Source: Amycolatopsis orientalis DSM 43388 (GTDB lineage Bacteria; Actinomycetota; Actinomycetes; Mycobacteriales; Pseudonocardiaceae). Taken from it: a DNA stretch of 64,000 nt. The position numbers and the translations under genes are program-made. Numbering within the stretch: position 1 is the first letter of the stretch; every line of letters begins with the position of its first letter. Positions 34,432-43,288 of this stretch are shown here, piece after piece. Location of the stretch: the NCBI RefSeq assembly GCF_000411975.1, contig NZ_ASXG01000196.1, forward strand, positions 124,001-188,000, read 5' to 3'. The notes beneath the pieces are model-generated. The model saw only the letters and a program-made list of their open reading frames with translations. It had not been told where the DNA came from and searched no databases.

Positions 34432-35471
34432 GGGCGGCCGCCGACCGCATCGCGTTCCGCCCCCGATGGCAGGCCGACCTGGGCGAACCCGCGGTGGCGC
34501 TCGACGTGGTTGGTCGCGGTGAGGACGCTGCGGTCGCAGTCGGCGGCTCCGAGGGCGCCGTCCGGCTGCTCGGGACAGGCGGTGCACGGCAGTGGGAAAG
34601 CTTTCTCGACGATGCGCTGCTCGCGGTTGCGGCCAGCCCCGACGGAACCCGGATCGCCGCGCTCGGCATGACGCGCCGCAGGATGTGGAGCGCGGACGGC
34701 GAACAGCTCGCCAGTTCCGCTGCCGGATGGTCGGCCGCCGCGGCGTGGGACGCCCGCTCGGTCCGCCTCGCCGTCGCCGACGGCAGGCAGGTTCGCGTGC
34801 TGGACCGGAACGGCGAGATCTGCTGGTCCTCCGGCCCGCTCGCCAGCACCGTGACCGGAGTGCGGTGGCCGCGCGGCGCGCTCCGGGTGGCCGCCTCGGC
34901 TTATCAGGCCGTGACGATCTTCGAGCCGGAAACCGATCGGATCACCCGCGCCCTGCCCGCTCCCGGGGCGATCTCCGGGCTCGCGGCGGCGCCCAACGGC
35001 CGGTGGGTGGTCGGCGGCAGCCAGGACGCCACCCTGCACGGCTGGAAGGTCGACGACGGTTCGGACTTCCGGATGTCCGGCTTTCCCGGCACGGTGTCGC
35101 AACTGTCCTTTGAGGACACCGGCCGGTGGATGGCGTGCGCCTCCGGCGACGTCCTCACCTGCTGGGACTTCTCTGGCGCCGGGCCCGCCGGCCGCAGCGC
35201 CGTCGCCTTGACCGGGCACACCGCTCCGGTCACCGCCTCCGCCTGGCTCCCGGGCGACCGGCGCACCCTGGTCAGCGGCGACCAGGACGGCACCGTGCTG
35301 CTCTGGCGGCTCACCCCGGCCGCCCGGCCCGGCGACCAGATCCGCCCGGCCGGCGGACTGCGCGACGACGATCCGGTGACCGCGCTCGCCACGGCAGGAG
35401 CCCGTGCGGGCGGCGTCACCGTGTTCGTCGCCCGGCGATCGGGCCGCATCGACGCTCTGTCCGCCGGCTGA
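34428..35471 (+). CDS. WD40-repeat protein of the zinc-responsive operon
   Basis: 347-residue beta-propeller with about seven weak repeats; clear ones read LAVAASPDGTRIAAL, ISGLAAAPNGRWVVGGSQDATLHGW and VTASAWLPGDRRTLVSGDQDGTVLLWRL (quoted in part). No signal peptide, so cytoplasmic. GTG start overlaps the GTPase stop. Its presence in a COG0523 operon suggests a scaffold for metal delivery; role unknown. Confidence 0.8.
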   Translation: MRAAADRIAFRPRWQADLGEPAVALDVVGRGEDAAVAVGGSEGAVRLLGTGGARQWESFLDDALLAVAASPDGTRIAALGMTRRRMWSADGEQLASSAAGWSAAAAWDARSVRLAVADGRQVRVLDRNGEICWSSGPLASTVTGVRWPRGALRVAASAYQAVTIFEPETDRITRALPAPGAISGLAAAPNGRWVVGGSQDATLHGWKVDDGSDFRMSGFPGTVSQLSFEDTGRWMACASGDVLTCWDFSGAGPAGRSAVALTGHTAPVTASAWLPGDRRTLVSGDQDGTVLLWRLTPAARPGDQIRPAGGLRDDDPVTALATAGARAGGVTVFVARRSGRIDALSAG

Positions 35472-35553
35472 CGCGGCTAGGTGCTCGCCTTTCTGGCGTG
35501 CGGGTGAGCGCGGCCGACGACGGGCACGAGGACTGGTCCGGCAGCGATCGGCT

Positions 35554-35600
35554 TCACGGGGCTGAGGTGGTCCCGCCGTCGACGTAGGCTGACGGGCGGA
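35554..35600 (-). pseudogene. 3' remnant of an SDR gene
   Basis: The minus strand reads AYVDGGTTSAP then stop, which is the usual SDR C-terminus (compare YVDGGMTSVL at 2618). The DNA block GTCCCGCCGTCGACGTAG is close to the matching place at 2633-2650. No further SDR sequence is found upstream. Confidence 0.5.
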
Positions 35601-35738
35601 GCTGGATCGGGTGGCGGCACGCACAACTGCGGACGGCGATTCCTCCGCCAGTGCAAAGTCGCGGGTCGTCTCGACGCTGGGTTTGCCTGCCTGAAGCGGT
35701 GACGGCGGCCGCGACCGTGGCGACCAGCCGGGTACGCG

Positions 35739-36980
35739 TCATCCTGGGAACCGGTCCGCGAGCCACGCGCCGATCTCGGCCGCGGCGAGGCTGGCTCCGG
35801 TCGGTTCGCCGGGCCGGAGGGGGCCGCCGAAGTGGGTGCCGGCGACGCGGCGGTGGTCGACGTCGTCGGCGCCGAGCGCGGCGACCATGGCTTTCGCGTC
35901 GTTCGGGAAGCAGGCGGCGTCGCCGGTGAGTTCGACGAACAGGGACGGGGTTCGCACGCCTGGGGCGCAGCGCAGGAAATCGGCGTTGGTCGTGTTCGCC
36001 GACCAGGTCGACAGCCAGGCTTCGGGGGTGACGAGACGGGCGAAGCCGACCAGCCCGTAGTCGGTGAGGTCGGGGCGTCGGCCGAACAGCGATCCGTAGG
36101 GCCGGTCGTTCGGGTCGAGGGACAGGTCGACGAAGCGGAGGTCGGCGTCCGTGCGGTAGATCGTGAGGACGCGGGGCGCCAGCGACGCCCGGCGGTCCGC
36201 GGGGTCCTGGGTGGCCTTGAACCGGGCCCGGGCCTCGTCGGCGAGCGCGACCCGGGCCCGGGCCTCGGCGTCGATCCTGGCGATCCGGTCGGCCTGCGCG
36301 GCACGGTACCGGGAGACGAATTCCGCGGAGTAGGCGGAGGACGTTGGGGGCGCGGCGAAACCGTTGGCCGCGGCGAACGGATCGAGGTCGTCGAGCACGG
36401 ACAGCGGGTCTGCTTCGTCGGCGACCGACGGGTCGATGAGCCGCTGCAGCAACGCGCCCTGTCCGGGGTGCGGGGCGAGGAACACGGCGCCGTGCGGGAT
36501 CGGCAGGTCGGCGGACGGAAGGTCGACCGGCCGTCCCGACGGGGCCGCGGCGATCCGCTGTTCCGGAGGCAGCCCCGCCTGCTGGTGGTAGAAGGCGAAC
36601 AGGGTGCCGCCGCCGGAGTGGCCGAGGGTGATCCTGGCGGCGAAACCCTTGTCCCGCAGGAAAACCTGACCGGCGGCGACGTCGATCAGTGCTTGCTCGT
36701 GGATCAGGTTCAGGTCGTTGTTCGGCGATCGGGTGCCCTGCGTCCACACGGCGAAACCTCGCGACAGCAGCTCGGGCACGAGCACGTGGTGCGCGGTGTC
36801 CATTCGCGGGTGCATGATCGACACGACAGTGTCCGCGCCGGGGAGTGCCCGCAGCACGCCGGAGACCTTCGCGCCGTCAGCGGTGGCCAGTTCGTGCACG
36901 GAGGTGACGGTTCCGGGCGGGATCTCGGCCGCCTCGATGTACCGCCCGGCGCCGAGGCGCGCCCTCGTCGCGGAGGTCAT
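35739..36980 (-). CDS. Alpha/beta hydrolase
   Basis: 413 residues. TLGHSGGG holds the nucleophile elbow (G-H-S-G-G, Ser near 140), with HPRMDTAHHVLVPELLSRGF before it and a late THFGG histidine; an Asp in the SLFVELTGDAACFP region can complete the triad. An insertion of charged helices at about 230-290 forms a lid. GGAGGAACG precedes the ATG. Its start overlaps the small protein's stop. In the operon 38633-35739 it could hydrolyse a ring-cleavage product or an ester. Confidence 0.83.
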   Translation of the reverse strand: MTSATRARLGAGRYIEAAEIPPGTVTSVHELATADGAKVSGVLRALPGADTVVSIMHPRMDTAHHVLVPELLSRGFAVWTQGTRSPNNDLNLIHEQALIDVAAGQVFLRDKGFAARITLGHSGGGTLFAFYHQQAGLPPEQRIAAAPSGRPVDLPSADLPIPHGAVFLAPHPGQGALLQRLIDPSVADEADPLSVLDDLDPFAAANGFAAPPTSSAYSAEFVSRYRAAQADRIARIDAEARARVALADEARARFKATQDPADRRASLAPRVLTIYRTDADLRFVDLSLDPNDRPYGSLFGRRPDLTDYGLVGFARLVTPEAWLSTWSANTTNADFLRCAPGVRTPSLFVELTGDAACFPNDAKAMVAALGADDVDHRRVAGTHFGGPLRPGEPTGASLAAAEIGAWLADRFPG

Positions 36981-37222
36981 CGTTCCTCCAGCCGCAGCGC
37001 GTCCTTGTCCCACTGGGTGATTTTCGTGTGCAGCAAGCCCGCGACGCTGCTGTACCACACGGCGTGCCGGCAGCCGGTGGCGCGGCGGTCGATGACGATC
37101 GGTCCCGGTGCGCTGACCTTGAAATAGGGGCCGACACGGTCGACGGTGACGGCGGCGGCCTCGGCGGCGACCGCCACGATCGGCCGGTTTTCGGGAACGT
37201 CGAGCAAGAGGACGGCGGTCAT
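36977..37222 (-). CDS. Small conserved hypothetical protein in the hydrolase/VOC operon
   Basis: 81 residues with no named domain: VLLLDVPENRP, a VDRVGPYFKVSAPGPIVIDRRATG centre and a closing VAGLLHTKITQWDKDALRL. It overlaps both neighbours by four bases (ATGA), so its production is tied to the VOC enzyme and the hydrolase. It may be an accessory or effector subunit. Confidence 0.75.
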   Translation of the reverse strand: MTAVLLLDVPENRPIVAVAAEAAAVTVDRVGPYFKVSAPGPIVIDRRATGCRHAVWYSSVAGLLHTKITQWDKDALRLEER

Positions 37223-37863
37223 CGCGCGGGCACCTCCGCGGGCTGGTCGCGCTGCCATTGCTCGGCGCGCTCGACGATCAGCTCCGCTTTCCGGACCAGC
37301 AGCGCGTCCATCGAGGGAGCGGGCCCGGAGACGACGTCGACCAGCGCGTCGATGGTGATGTTCGCGTCGAGGTCCTCCTGCGGGGTGACCGGCCGCAAGG
37401 CGCGGGTGATCTCGACCAGGTAGCCGTTGGGGTCGTGGGTGTAGATCGACTCGATGGTCTCGTGCTGGATCTGCATCTCGACCGGCCACTCGCTCCCGTC
37501 GAGGCGGCGGCGGTACTCCAGGAGGTGTTCCTCGCTGTCCACGTGGATCGCGAGGTGACGCGAGCGGATGAAGAAGACGGGCACGTCTTCGGAGAACTTC
37601 GCGTAGACGTCGCCCCGCGGGCCGCCTTCGAACTGCTCGAGCCCGAAGTAGTAGAAGAACGCGAGCCGGTCGTCGTTGCCGATGTCGAAGAAGAAGTGGA
37701 TGAAGTCCGGGTGCTGCTCCGGGCCCCAGCCGGCGGCGCAGATCGAGTGCACCACGGGGAACCCGAGGGTGTCTCGGTAGAAGCGGACCGTTCCGGCCGG
37801 GTCGAACGTGGGGAAGGCGACGTGGTCGACGCCCTTCGCCAGATGCTGCGGCGATTCGGACAT
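37219..37863 (-). CDS. VOC-family (glyoxalase/extradiol dioxygenase fold) protein
   Basis: 214 residues. Metal-site residues His (VDHVAF), His (RHLAIHVDS) and Glu (NGYLVEIT) give the two-His-one-Glu facial triad of type I extradiol dioxygenases and glyoxalases. A C-terminal helical tail of about 60 residues is extra. GGAG precedes the ATG. As part of this cluster it is the best candidate for ring opening, but glyoxalase-type isomerisation cannot be excluded. Confidence 0.82.
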   Translation of the reverse strand: MSESPQHLAKGVDHVAFPTFDPAGTVRFYRDTLGFPVVHSICAAGWGPEQHPDFIHFFFDIGNDDRLAFFYYFGLEQFEGGPRGDVYAKFSEDVPVFFIRSRHLAIHVDSEEHLLEYRRRLDGSEWPVEMQIQHETIESIYTHDPNGYLVEITRALRPVTPQEDLDANITIDALVDVVSGPAPSMDALLVRKAELIVERAEQWQRDQPAEVPAR

Positions 37864-37886
37864 GCCGGTTCTCCTTTCGGGTGAGT

Positions 37887-38633
37887 TCAGGCGGTGGCGC
37901 CGGCGCGCAGGAGACTGCCCGCGCCGTCGATCGAAACGTCGAGGCCGAGGCTGCGCAGGATGCTGTACGCCCCGGCGGTCGCGGCGGACAGGACGGGAAT
38001 CCCGAACTCCTGCTCGGCGGGCTCGATCAGCGCGAGCGACGGCATCTGCACGCAGCAGCTCAGCACCAGAGCGTCCACATCGGACAGATCCAGCGACCGT
38101 GCGGCTGCCATTACTTGCTCGCCGGGGATGCAGCCGACCTCGTTGTTGTCGGACACTTCGAGCGCGCGCCAGTCGGCGATCTCGAAGCCCTCGGCTTCGA
38201 GATACTCCACCACCTGCTGGGCGAGCGGTTTCAGATACGGCGTCACCAACGCGACCCGCCGCGCGCCGAGCGCGCGCAGACCCTCTGCCAGCGCACCCGC
38301 GCTGGACCGGACGAGGGCCTCGGACCCGCCGGCGGCGAGTTGTTCGGCGATTGCGGATTCGACGCGCTGGTGCTCGCCCGGGCCGCCGACCATGACGGCC
38401 ACCAGACAGGCATACAGGATCGCCTCCGGAGAAGCGTCCGCGATCTCCATGACGCAGCGCTCGCGCTGTGCGTTCATCGCTGCCAGGCCTGCCGGCGAGA
38501 CGGTGTGCATGCGCATCCGCGTCGAGTGGAACGAGAAGCCCGCGGACGGGTGCCTCTCGAGGATGGCCGGCAACTCGGTCTCGACGGTGACGTTGCTGCT
38601 CGGTACGACGAGCCCGATCCGGTGGGTGCTCAT
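37887..38633 (-). CDS. Maleate isomerase-like protein (Asp/Glu racemase superfamily)
   Basis: 248 residues. GLVVPSSNVTVETELP opens the protein as in maleate cis-trans isomerases. Both catalytic cysteines are present at the family numbering: Cys76 (ILYACLVA) and Cys194 (LSCCVQMPS). It would turn maleate into fumarate with no cofactor. It heads an operon with a VOC enzyme and a hydrolase, consistent with a gentisate- or nicotinate-type route that ends in maleate. Confidence 0.85.
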   Translation of the reverse strand: MSTHRIGLVVPSSNVTVETELPAILERHPSAGFSFHSTRMRMHTVSPAGLAAMNAQRERCVMEIADASPEAILYACLVAVMVGGPGEHQRVESAIAEQLAAGGSEALVRSSAGALAEGLRALGARRVALVTPYLKPLAQQVVEYLEAEGFEIADWRALEVSDNNEVGCIPGEQVMAAARSLDLSDVDALVLSCCVQMPSLALIEPAEQEFGIPVLSAATAGAYSILRSLGLDVSIDGAGSLLRAGATA

Positions 38634-38827
38634 GGGGATCCCTTCAATGCCTTGCGCTCACGACGATTATTTGACTCATCTGTCAAACAGTCAAGTCATC
38701 CGTGCAGGCAGAGACGGCGCACATACCCTCTTGACTTTCTCTGCGCGCTCGTCAAATAATCGACACAACAGTCGAATCAGTGGTCTGGGTCACCTAGGAT
38801 CGTTCAGCTCAAGGGAGAGCGGAGCTC
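38634..38827. promoter_or_regulatory. Divergent control region with repeated TTTGAC dyads
   Basis: Between the maleate isomerase and hyuA genes. CGATTATTTGAC at 38664-38675 and its exact inverse GTCAAATAATCG at 38751-38762 face each other, 75 bases apart. Inside the left copy TTTGAC and GTCAAA (38670-38687) form a second dyad with a six-base spacer, and TTGAC recurs at 38731. These AT-rich repeats are very likely operators of one regulator for both operons; the TetR gene at 46520 is a candidate. Confidence 0.7.
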
Positions 38828-40936
38828 ATGGCATACGTAATCGGAGTGGACGTCGGCGGCACGTTCACGGACGCCGTCCTCGACGACGGCGAGGGCCTGG
38901 TGCTCGCGGGCAAGACCGCCTCGACGCCGCCGGACTACTCGAACGGCGTGATGGACGTGCTCGGCGTGCTCGCGGAGCAGCTCGGCGTCCCGATGGCGGA
39001 GATGCTGGCGAACACCCACCACATCGCGCACGGCACCACCTCGTCGCTCAACGCGCTGGTGATGAACCGGGTTCCGGACATCGGCTTCCTGACGACCAAG
39101 GGCCACCGCGACTCGATCTACATCATGAACGTGGAGGGCCGCTACCTCGGCCGCGCGCCAGAGGAACTCCAGAACCCGATCGGGCAGAGCAAATCGCACG
39201 GCCTGGTCCGCAAGCGCCACGCGCTGGAGGTCACCGAACGCATCGACCGCGACGGCCGCGTCGTCGTCCCGCTGAACGAGGACGAGGTCCGCGAGGCGGT
39301 GCGGACCCTCGTCGCCGACGGCATCTCCGCGATCGCGGTGTCCCTCCTGTGGTCCTTCCGCAACCCCGCGCACGAACTGCGGATCCGGGAGATCGCGCAC
39401 GAGATCGATCCCGGGCTGTTCGTGGCGATCTCCAGCGAGGTGTCTCCGCGCATCCGCGAGTTCGCCCGCAACGCGACCACCATCATGAGCACGCAGGTCG
39501 GGCCGGGTCTGCGCGACTACCTCGGCGAGCTGGAAAGCAAACTCCGCAAGGAAAAACTCGCCGGCCCGCTGCTGGTGATGCAGAGCAACGGCGGGGCCGT
39601 CGCCGCCTCCGAGGCTCCGGGCAACGCGATCTCCACGGTCGGTTCGGTGCTGACCGGCGGCGTGGTCGGCGCGGTGTCGCTCGGCGAGCAACTGGGCCAC
39701 CGCAACATCATCGCGACCGACGCGGGCGGAACCACCTTCCTGGCCGGGCTCGTCGTCGACGGCGAACCGGTGCGGTCGTCGACCACGATCATCAACCACC
39801 ATCCGATCAACGTGCCCACGCTCGAAGTCCACGCGATCGGGTCCGGCGGCGGAGCGATCGCGTGGATCGACGCGGGCGGCAACCTCCAGATCGGCCCGCA
39901 CAGCGCGCAGGCGGTCCCCGGGCCGGCCTGCTACGGCAACGGCGGCACGGAACCCACGAACACCGACGCGAATCTGGTGCTGGGCATCATCCCGGAACGC
40001 GGCCTGCTGGGCGGGCGGCGCGCGCTCGATGTCGGGCTCGCGCGCGACGCGATCCGCACGCGCATCGCGGAACCGCTCGGGCTGAGCGTCGAAGAGGCGG
40101 CCGCGGCGATCTACGAGGTGCAGAACGCGCAGACCGGCGACCTGCTGCGGAAAACCGTAGTCGAGGCGGGACACGATCCGCGCGACTTCGTCGTCTACGC
40201 CTTCGGCGGCTCCGGCCCCGCGCACTGCGGCCGGTACGCGCAGGAAATCGGCGTCACCAATGTTGTTGTCCCGCTCGGCCAAGTCGCGTCCGCGTTCTCC
40301 GCTTACGGGCTCGCGTCGTCGGACATCGTACTGGCGAAGGAACTTTCCGATCCGGCGGCGCTCCCGCTCGACCCGGTCCGGGTGCAGCGCAATTTCGAGG
40401 AACTCGAGGGCGCGGTCCGCGAGATGCTGCAGCGGCAGGGCATGCAGTTCTCGGCCGTCGAAATCGAGCGAGAGATCGACATGCGCTACACCATGCAGCT
40501 GGCCGAGGTGGCGACAGCGATCCCCAACGGCGAGCTGACCGCGGGTGACGTGGCCAAGGCCGCGGACCTGTTCGAGGCCCGGTACGCCGCGCTTTTCGGC
40601 AAGGACAGCGGATTCCGCGAGGCTGGCATCCAAGCCATCACCTATCGCGTCCGCGGCACCGGGGTCCTGCCGTTCTCGCCGACGCTGCCCGAACTCGAGA
40701 AAGCCGATTCCGAAGACGCGTCCCCGGCGCGCACCGGCACCCGGAAGGTGTGCCTCGGCGCGAGCCACGGCTATGTCGACACCGCCATCTACGACTACCC
40801 CAAGCTCCGGGCGGGCCACGTGCTTCGCGGCCCCGCGGTGATCGAGGTGCCCACTACCACCGTCGTGGTCCCGCACGGCACGACCGGAACCATCGACCGG
40901 CTCGGCAACCTGCACCTCGCCGTCGACCAGGCCTGA
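38828..40936 (+). CDS. hyuA: Hydantoinase/oxoprolinase family protein, subunit A
   Basis: 702 residues. VDVGGTFTDAVL at the N-terminus is the actin-like ATP site; HGTTSSLNALV, ATDAGGTTFLAGLV and YAFGGSGPAHCGRYAQEIG are family signatures (given in part). These proteins phosphorylate a carbonyl oxygen with ATP to allow either lactam ring opening (hydantoinase, oxoprolinase) or carboxylation (acetone, acetophenone carboxylases). With HyuB it forms the catalytic pair. The AMP ligase downstream favours the carboxylase reading, but the choice is inferred. Confidence 0.88.
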   Translation: MAYVIGVDVGGTFTDAVLDDGEGLVLAGKTASTPPDYSNGVMDVLGVLAEQLGVPMAEMLANTHHIAHGTTSSLNALVMNRVPDIGFLTTKGHRDSIYIMNVEGRYLGRAPEELQNPIGQSKSHGLVRKRHALEVTERIDRDGRVVVPLNEDEVREAVRTLVADGISAIAVSLLWSFRNPAHELRIREIAHEIDPGLFVAISSEVSPRIREFARNATTIMSTQVGPGLRDYLGELESKLRKEKLAGPLLVMQSNGGAVAASEAPGNAISTVGSVLTGGVVGAVSLGEQLGHRNIIATDAGGTTFLAGLVVDGEPVRSSTTIINHHPINVPTLEVHAIGSGGGAIAWIDAGGNLQIGPHSAQAVPGPACYGNGGTEPTNTDANLVLGIIPERGLLGGRRALDVGLARDAIRTRIAEPLGLSVEEAAAAIYEVQNAQTGDLLRKTVVEAGHDPRDFVVYAFGGSGPAHCGRYAQEIGVTNVVVPLGQVASAFSAYGLASSDIVLAKELSDPAALPLDPVRVQRNFEELEGAVREMLQRQGMQFSAVEIEREIDMRYTMQLAEVATAIPNGELTAGDVAKAADLFEARYAALFGKDSGFREAGIQAITYRVRGTGVLPFSPTLPELEKADSEDASPARTGTRKVCLGASHGYVDTAIYDYPKLRAGHVLRGPAVIEVPTTTVVVPHGTTGTIDRLGNLHLAVDQA

Positions 40937-40956
40937 CCTACCCGAGGAGAACTGGC

Positions 40957-43278
40957 ATGACCGCACCGATCCCCGGCTCGGAAATCTTCTCCAGCCGCCC
41001 GCTCGACCCGGACGCGCTCAGCCGCGCGGTCGGCGGCATCGTCCCGCTGCACACCGTCGCCCAGGAGCAGATCGACGCCGTCGACCCGCTCACCTACGAG
41101 GTCATCCGGCACCGGCTGTGGTCGGTCACCGACGAGATGGGGGAAGCGCTCAAGCGCATGTCCGGATCCCCGATCGTCACCGATGCCAACGACTTCGACT
41201 TCGCCGTCAGCGACGAGGTGGGCCAAGAGGTCCAGGTGGGCCTCTACAACACGATGCTGGTCGGAGCCGTCGACCTCGCGATCTACTGGACCCTGCAGAA
41301 CCGGTCCGCCAATCCCGGCATCGCCGACGGGGACATGTTCCTGTGCAACGACCCTTGGGTCGGCGGCGGCCTGCACCAGAGCGACGTCATCGTGTACCAG
41401 CCGATCTTCCACGAGGGCAAGCTGTTCGCGTGGACCAGCGCCATCTGCCACGAACCCGATCTCGGCGGCTCCGGCCTCGGCTCGTTCGACCCCGGCGCCA
41501 CGGACGTCTTCTCCGAATCGGTGCCGACGCCGCCGATCAAAGTCGTCCGCGACCGCGTCCTGCAGCGCGACGTCGCCGACGCCTGGACCCGCCGCTCGCG
41601 CGTGCCGATGCTCGTCGGACTCGACCTGCGCGCCAAGATCGGGGCCAACACCGTGGGCCGCGACCGGCTCCTCGCGGTGATCGAGCAGTACGGAGCGGAC
41701 ACCGTCAAGGCCGTCATGAAGCGGATGATGAACGACTCCGAAGCGCGGCTTCGCGCCAAGCTGAGCGGGCTGCCCAACGGGACCTGGAAGGCCACCGGAT
41801 ACCAGGACCAGGCGTCGACCGGCGACCGCGGGCTGCACAAGATCACCGTCGCGATGACCAAATCCGACGATCGCCTGATCTTCGATTTCACCGGCACCGA
41901 CCCGCAGACCGGGGTCATCAACTGCACCTACGCGGGCATGCGCGGCGGGGTGATGCTCGCCCTCCTTCCCGTGCTGGCCGGAGACATCCCGTGGGCTGCG
42001 GGCGGGCTCATGCGCTGCTTCGAGCTGGTCTCCGAAGAGGGCACCATCAACAACGCGACCTTCCCGGCAGCGGTCAGCCGAGGTCCGATCGGGCCCGCCT
42101 GGCTCACCGGGAACCTGATCGCCGAATGCCTCGCGCAGATGCTCGACCGCGACGTCGAGCTCGGCAAGAACGTCCAGGCCTCGTGCTGCGGCACCTGGGA
42201 CACCGCCATCGTCGCCGGACTGGACCAGCGCGGCGAGCAGCCCGTGCCGTTCCTGAACATCCTGATGGAGCCCATGGCAGGCGGCTACGGCGCGCGGCCG
42301 GTAGCCGACGGCATGGACACCGGCGGCCTGTTCTGCATCCCGATGGGCCGGATCCCGGACACCGAGATGACCGAATTCCTCTACCCGTTGCTGACGCTCT
42401 GGCGCAGGGAAGAGCCCGACTCGGGCGGACCTGGCCGGATGCGCGGCGGCGTGAGCGCGTCGCTCGCGATCACCCCGTACGGCAGCAGGGTGCCGATGGG
42501 ACTGGTGTTCGCTTCGGCGGGGAAAGCCGTCGCGCAGAACGGCGGCCTCGCCGGCGGCCTCCCCGGCAACACCGGCCTCGAGATCCTGGCGCGCGATTCC
42601 AGGGTGCGGGAACTGCTTTCGTCAGGTCAGTTGCCCGGCAGCCTCGACGAACTGAACGGCACGAAGGAAATCGGCGTTTGCTACGCGGAGAGCTATCTGG
42701 CTCCCGGCGAAGTGCTGTACATGCACTGGCAAGGCGGAGGAGGCTACGGCGACCCGCTGCGCCGCGAGCCGGACGCGGTGGCCTGGGACGTGGCGAACGG
42801 CAAGGTGACCGTCGAGGGCGCCCGCGCGAACTACGGCGTGGTGATCGCGAACGGCGAACTCGACGCGACCGGCACCGCGGACTTGCGGGCGAGCATGCTG
42901 GACGCGCGCCGCGACCGCGCCGCGGCTCCAGTCTCCCAAGAGGCGACAGTGGATCTGCGCGATGCCCGGCGGATCGACGACAACCTGGCGGAGGTCGCCA
43001 TCGGCGAGGCCCGCGTGATCGCGTGCGCGCATTGCGGCCGCCTGCTGGGCGACACCAAGTCCGGCAAGCTGTCGCTGGCCCGCTACGAGGGACCCTCCAG
43101 CGACGCGGGGCCGCAGGTCCGCTCCGCGCCGGCGGAGTACGTGGACGCCGAGGTGGTGTTCCGCCAGCAGTGCTGCCCGGGTTGCTGGACCGCGGTGTAC
43201 TCCGGCGTCGTCCCGGCCGACCACCCGGACCACGTGGGCGAACTGACCGCGCTGCTGCCCGCCGCGCCGATCGACTGA
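40957..43278 (+). CDS. hyuB: Hydantoinase B/oxoprolinase-type protein with C-terminal cysteine-rich domain
   Basis: 773 residues, about 200 longer than a plain HyuB. Core motifs include DFDFAVSDE, CNDPWVGGGLHQSDV, SCCGTWDTAI and WQGGGGYGDPL. After residue 620 comes an extra domain with C690-A-H-C693 and C739-C740-P-G-C743, a pattern of a zinc ribbon like the small gamma-type subunits of acetone/acetophenone carboxylases. GAGGAGA precedes the ATG. The extension suggests a carboxylase-like machine rather than a simple hydantoinase (inference). Confidence 0.85.
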   Translation: MTAPIPGSEIFSSRPLDPDALSRAVGGIVPLHTVAQEQIDAVDPLTYEVIRHRLWSVTDEMGEALKRMSGSPIVTDANDFDFAVSDEVGQEVQVGLYNTMLVGAVDLAIYWTLQNRSANPGIADGDMFLCNDPWVGGGLHQSDVIVYQPIFHEGKLFAWTSAICHEPDLGGSGLGSFDPGATDVFSESVPTPPIKVVRDRVLQRDVADAWTRRSRVPMLVGLDLRAKIGANTVGRDRLLAVIEQYGADTVKAVMKRMMNDSEARLRAKLSGLPNGTWKATGYQDQASTGDRGLHKITVAMTKSDDRLIFDFTGTDPQTGVINCTYAGMRGGVMLALLPVLAGDIPWAAGGLMRCFELVSEEGTINNATFPAAVSRGPIGPAWLTGNLIAECLAQMLDRDVELGKNVQASCCGTWDTAIVAGLDQRGEQPVPFLNILMEPMAGGYGARPVADGMDTGGLFCIPMGRIPDTEMTEFLYPLLTLWRREEPDSGGPGRMRGGVSASLAITPYGSRVPMGLVFASAGKAVAQNGGLAGGLPGNTGLEILARDSRVRELLSSGQLPGSLDELNGTKEIGVCYAESYLAPGEVLYMHWQGGGGYGDPLRREPDAVAWDVANGKVTVEGARANYGVVIANGELDATGTADLRASMLDARRDRAAAPVSQEATVDLRDARRIDDNLAEVAIGEARVIACAHCGRLLGDTKSGKLSLARYEGPSSDAGPQVRSAPAEYVDAEVVFRQQCCPGCWTAVYSGVVPADHPDHVGELTALLPAAPID

Positions 43279-43288
43279 GGAGCATTCA

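Noticed and set aside
38804..40966. Long minus-strand frame opposite hyuA (720 residues)
   Set aside because: Complementary shadow of a well-supported gene; composition rich in Arg, Asp and His with no family motif.
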